From JBFLXR01 sp040757065 (lineage in GTDB: Bacteria > Pseudomonadota > Gammaproteobacteria > Burkholderiales > Gallionellaceae): a stretch of DNA of 21,670 bases. Positions within the stretch are counted from its first letter, which is position 1. Each line of letters starts with the position of its first letter. Shown one piece after another: positions 21,597 through 21,670 of this stretch. Under the pieces are notes generated by a model that saw only the letters and a program-made list of their open reading frames with translations, was not told where the DNA came from and did no database searches. The position numbers were made by a program, and so were the translations under genes. The stretch covers positions 1-21,670 of the forward strand of contig JBFLXR010000026.1 of NCBI GenBank assembly GCA_040757065.1, written 5' to 3'.

Positions 21597-21670
21597 GTGA
21601 GCACGGTAATGGAAGAGGAAATCAAACGGTGGACGGCCAAGCGTAAGAGCGCGTTGGTTGTTGAGATAAT
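21597..21670 (+). CDS. IS3-family transposase OrfA, N-terminal fragment
   Basis: GTG at 21597 with AAAGGAG (21585-21591) upstream opens a frame reading STVMEEEIKRWTAKRKSALV followed by VEII. This resembles the N-terminus of a known group of IS3 OrfA helix-turn-helix proteins (EIKRWTAKRK-type, often labelled DUF1153). An in-frame ATG at 21609 is an alternative start. The remainder of OrfA and the frameshift-linked OrfB lie outside the window. Confidence 0.8.
   Translation, partial: MSTVMEEEIKRWTAKRKSALVVEI

Larger units (their letters stand above)
21545..21670 (+). mobile_element. IS3-family insertion sequence, left end (partial)
   Basis: Starts with a terminal repeat TGTATTGACCCAG followed by TGAA and AACCTGCTCA (21545-21571), the counterpart of the repeat at 101-126, and continues into an OrfA start at 21597. 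It has the same orientation as the element at the beginning of the window. The element runs beyond the end of the window. Confidence 0.85.

Noticed and set aside
1..21670. The window as a composite transposon
   Set aside because: The interior is essential housekeeping DNA with normal betaproteobacterial gene order; the paired IS ends are better read as independent insertions.

Overview
The window looks like chromosomal DNA of a GC-rich betaproteobacterium, probably Nitrosomonadales and perhaps Gallionellaceae; the family-level guess is from general familiarity with such genomes, not from a search. Pointers are the rpsF-priB-rpsR-rplI order (priB is a beta/gamma trait), the rne/rluC/HAD-phosphatase/sppA block, and dense protein-coding DNA with short intergenic gaps. 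There are no tRNA, rRNA or CRISPR features that I can see.

Layout. Positions 1-126 are the right end of an IS3-family insertion sequence (end of OrfB and the right terminal repeat). Positions 127-735 hold an orphan accessory patch: a 35-codon small ORF and a small exported protein, both on the minus strand. Then follow htpX (minus, with a textbook RpoH heat-shock promoter), a membrane protein plus a periplasmic YceI protein (plus), dnaB (minus), the ribosomal operon rpsF-priB-rpsR-rplI (minus, strong sigma-70 promoter and a candidate S6:S18 leader), the YbbA-YbbP type ABC exporter (minus) diverging from tesA (plus), sppA and a HAD phosphatase (minus), rlmM (plus), rluC (minus), rne (plus), a VanX/DdpX-type D-Ala-D-Ala dipeptidase (plus), a 60-aa membrane protein (minus), a low-molecular-weight tyrosine phosphatase and uvrB (minus), and an aspartate aminotransferase (plus). 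From 21545 to the end is the left end of an IS element with nearly the same terminal repeat as the one at position 126, in the same orientation.

How the genes work together. Most are housekeeping: replication (dnaB, priB), translation and RNA modification or decay (rpsF, rpsR, rplI, rlmM, rluC, rne), membrane quality control (htpX, sppA), DNA repair (uvrB), envelope lipid and export functions (tesA, ybbAP) and amino-acid metabolism (aspC). Transcription units are packed tightly: several gene pairs overlap (ybbA/tesA head to head, tesA/sppA and rlmM/rluC tail to tail, ybbA/ybbP with ATGA coupling), and most gene ends carry strong intrinsic terminators, several of them usable from both strands.

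I found no convincing new multi-gene system. The points most worth a second look are the two co-oriented IS ends bracketing about 21.4 kb of partly essential genes, the likely IS interruption of a gene at 21527, the orphan small ORF pair at 160-708, the perfect sigma-32 promoter of htpX, and the compact regulatory arrangements around rpsF, dnaB, priB, tesA and the VanX-like gene.
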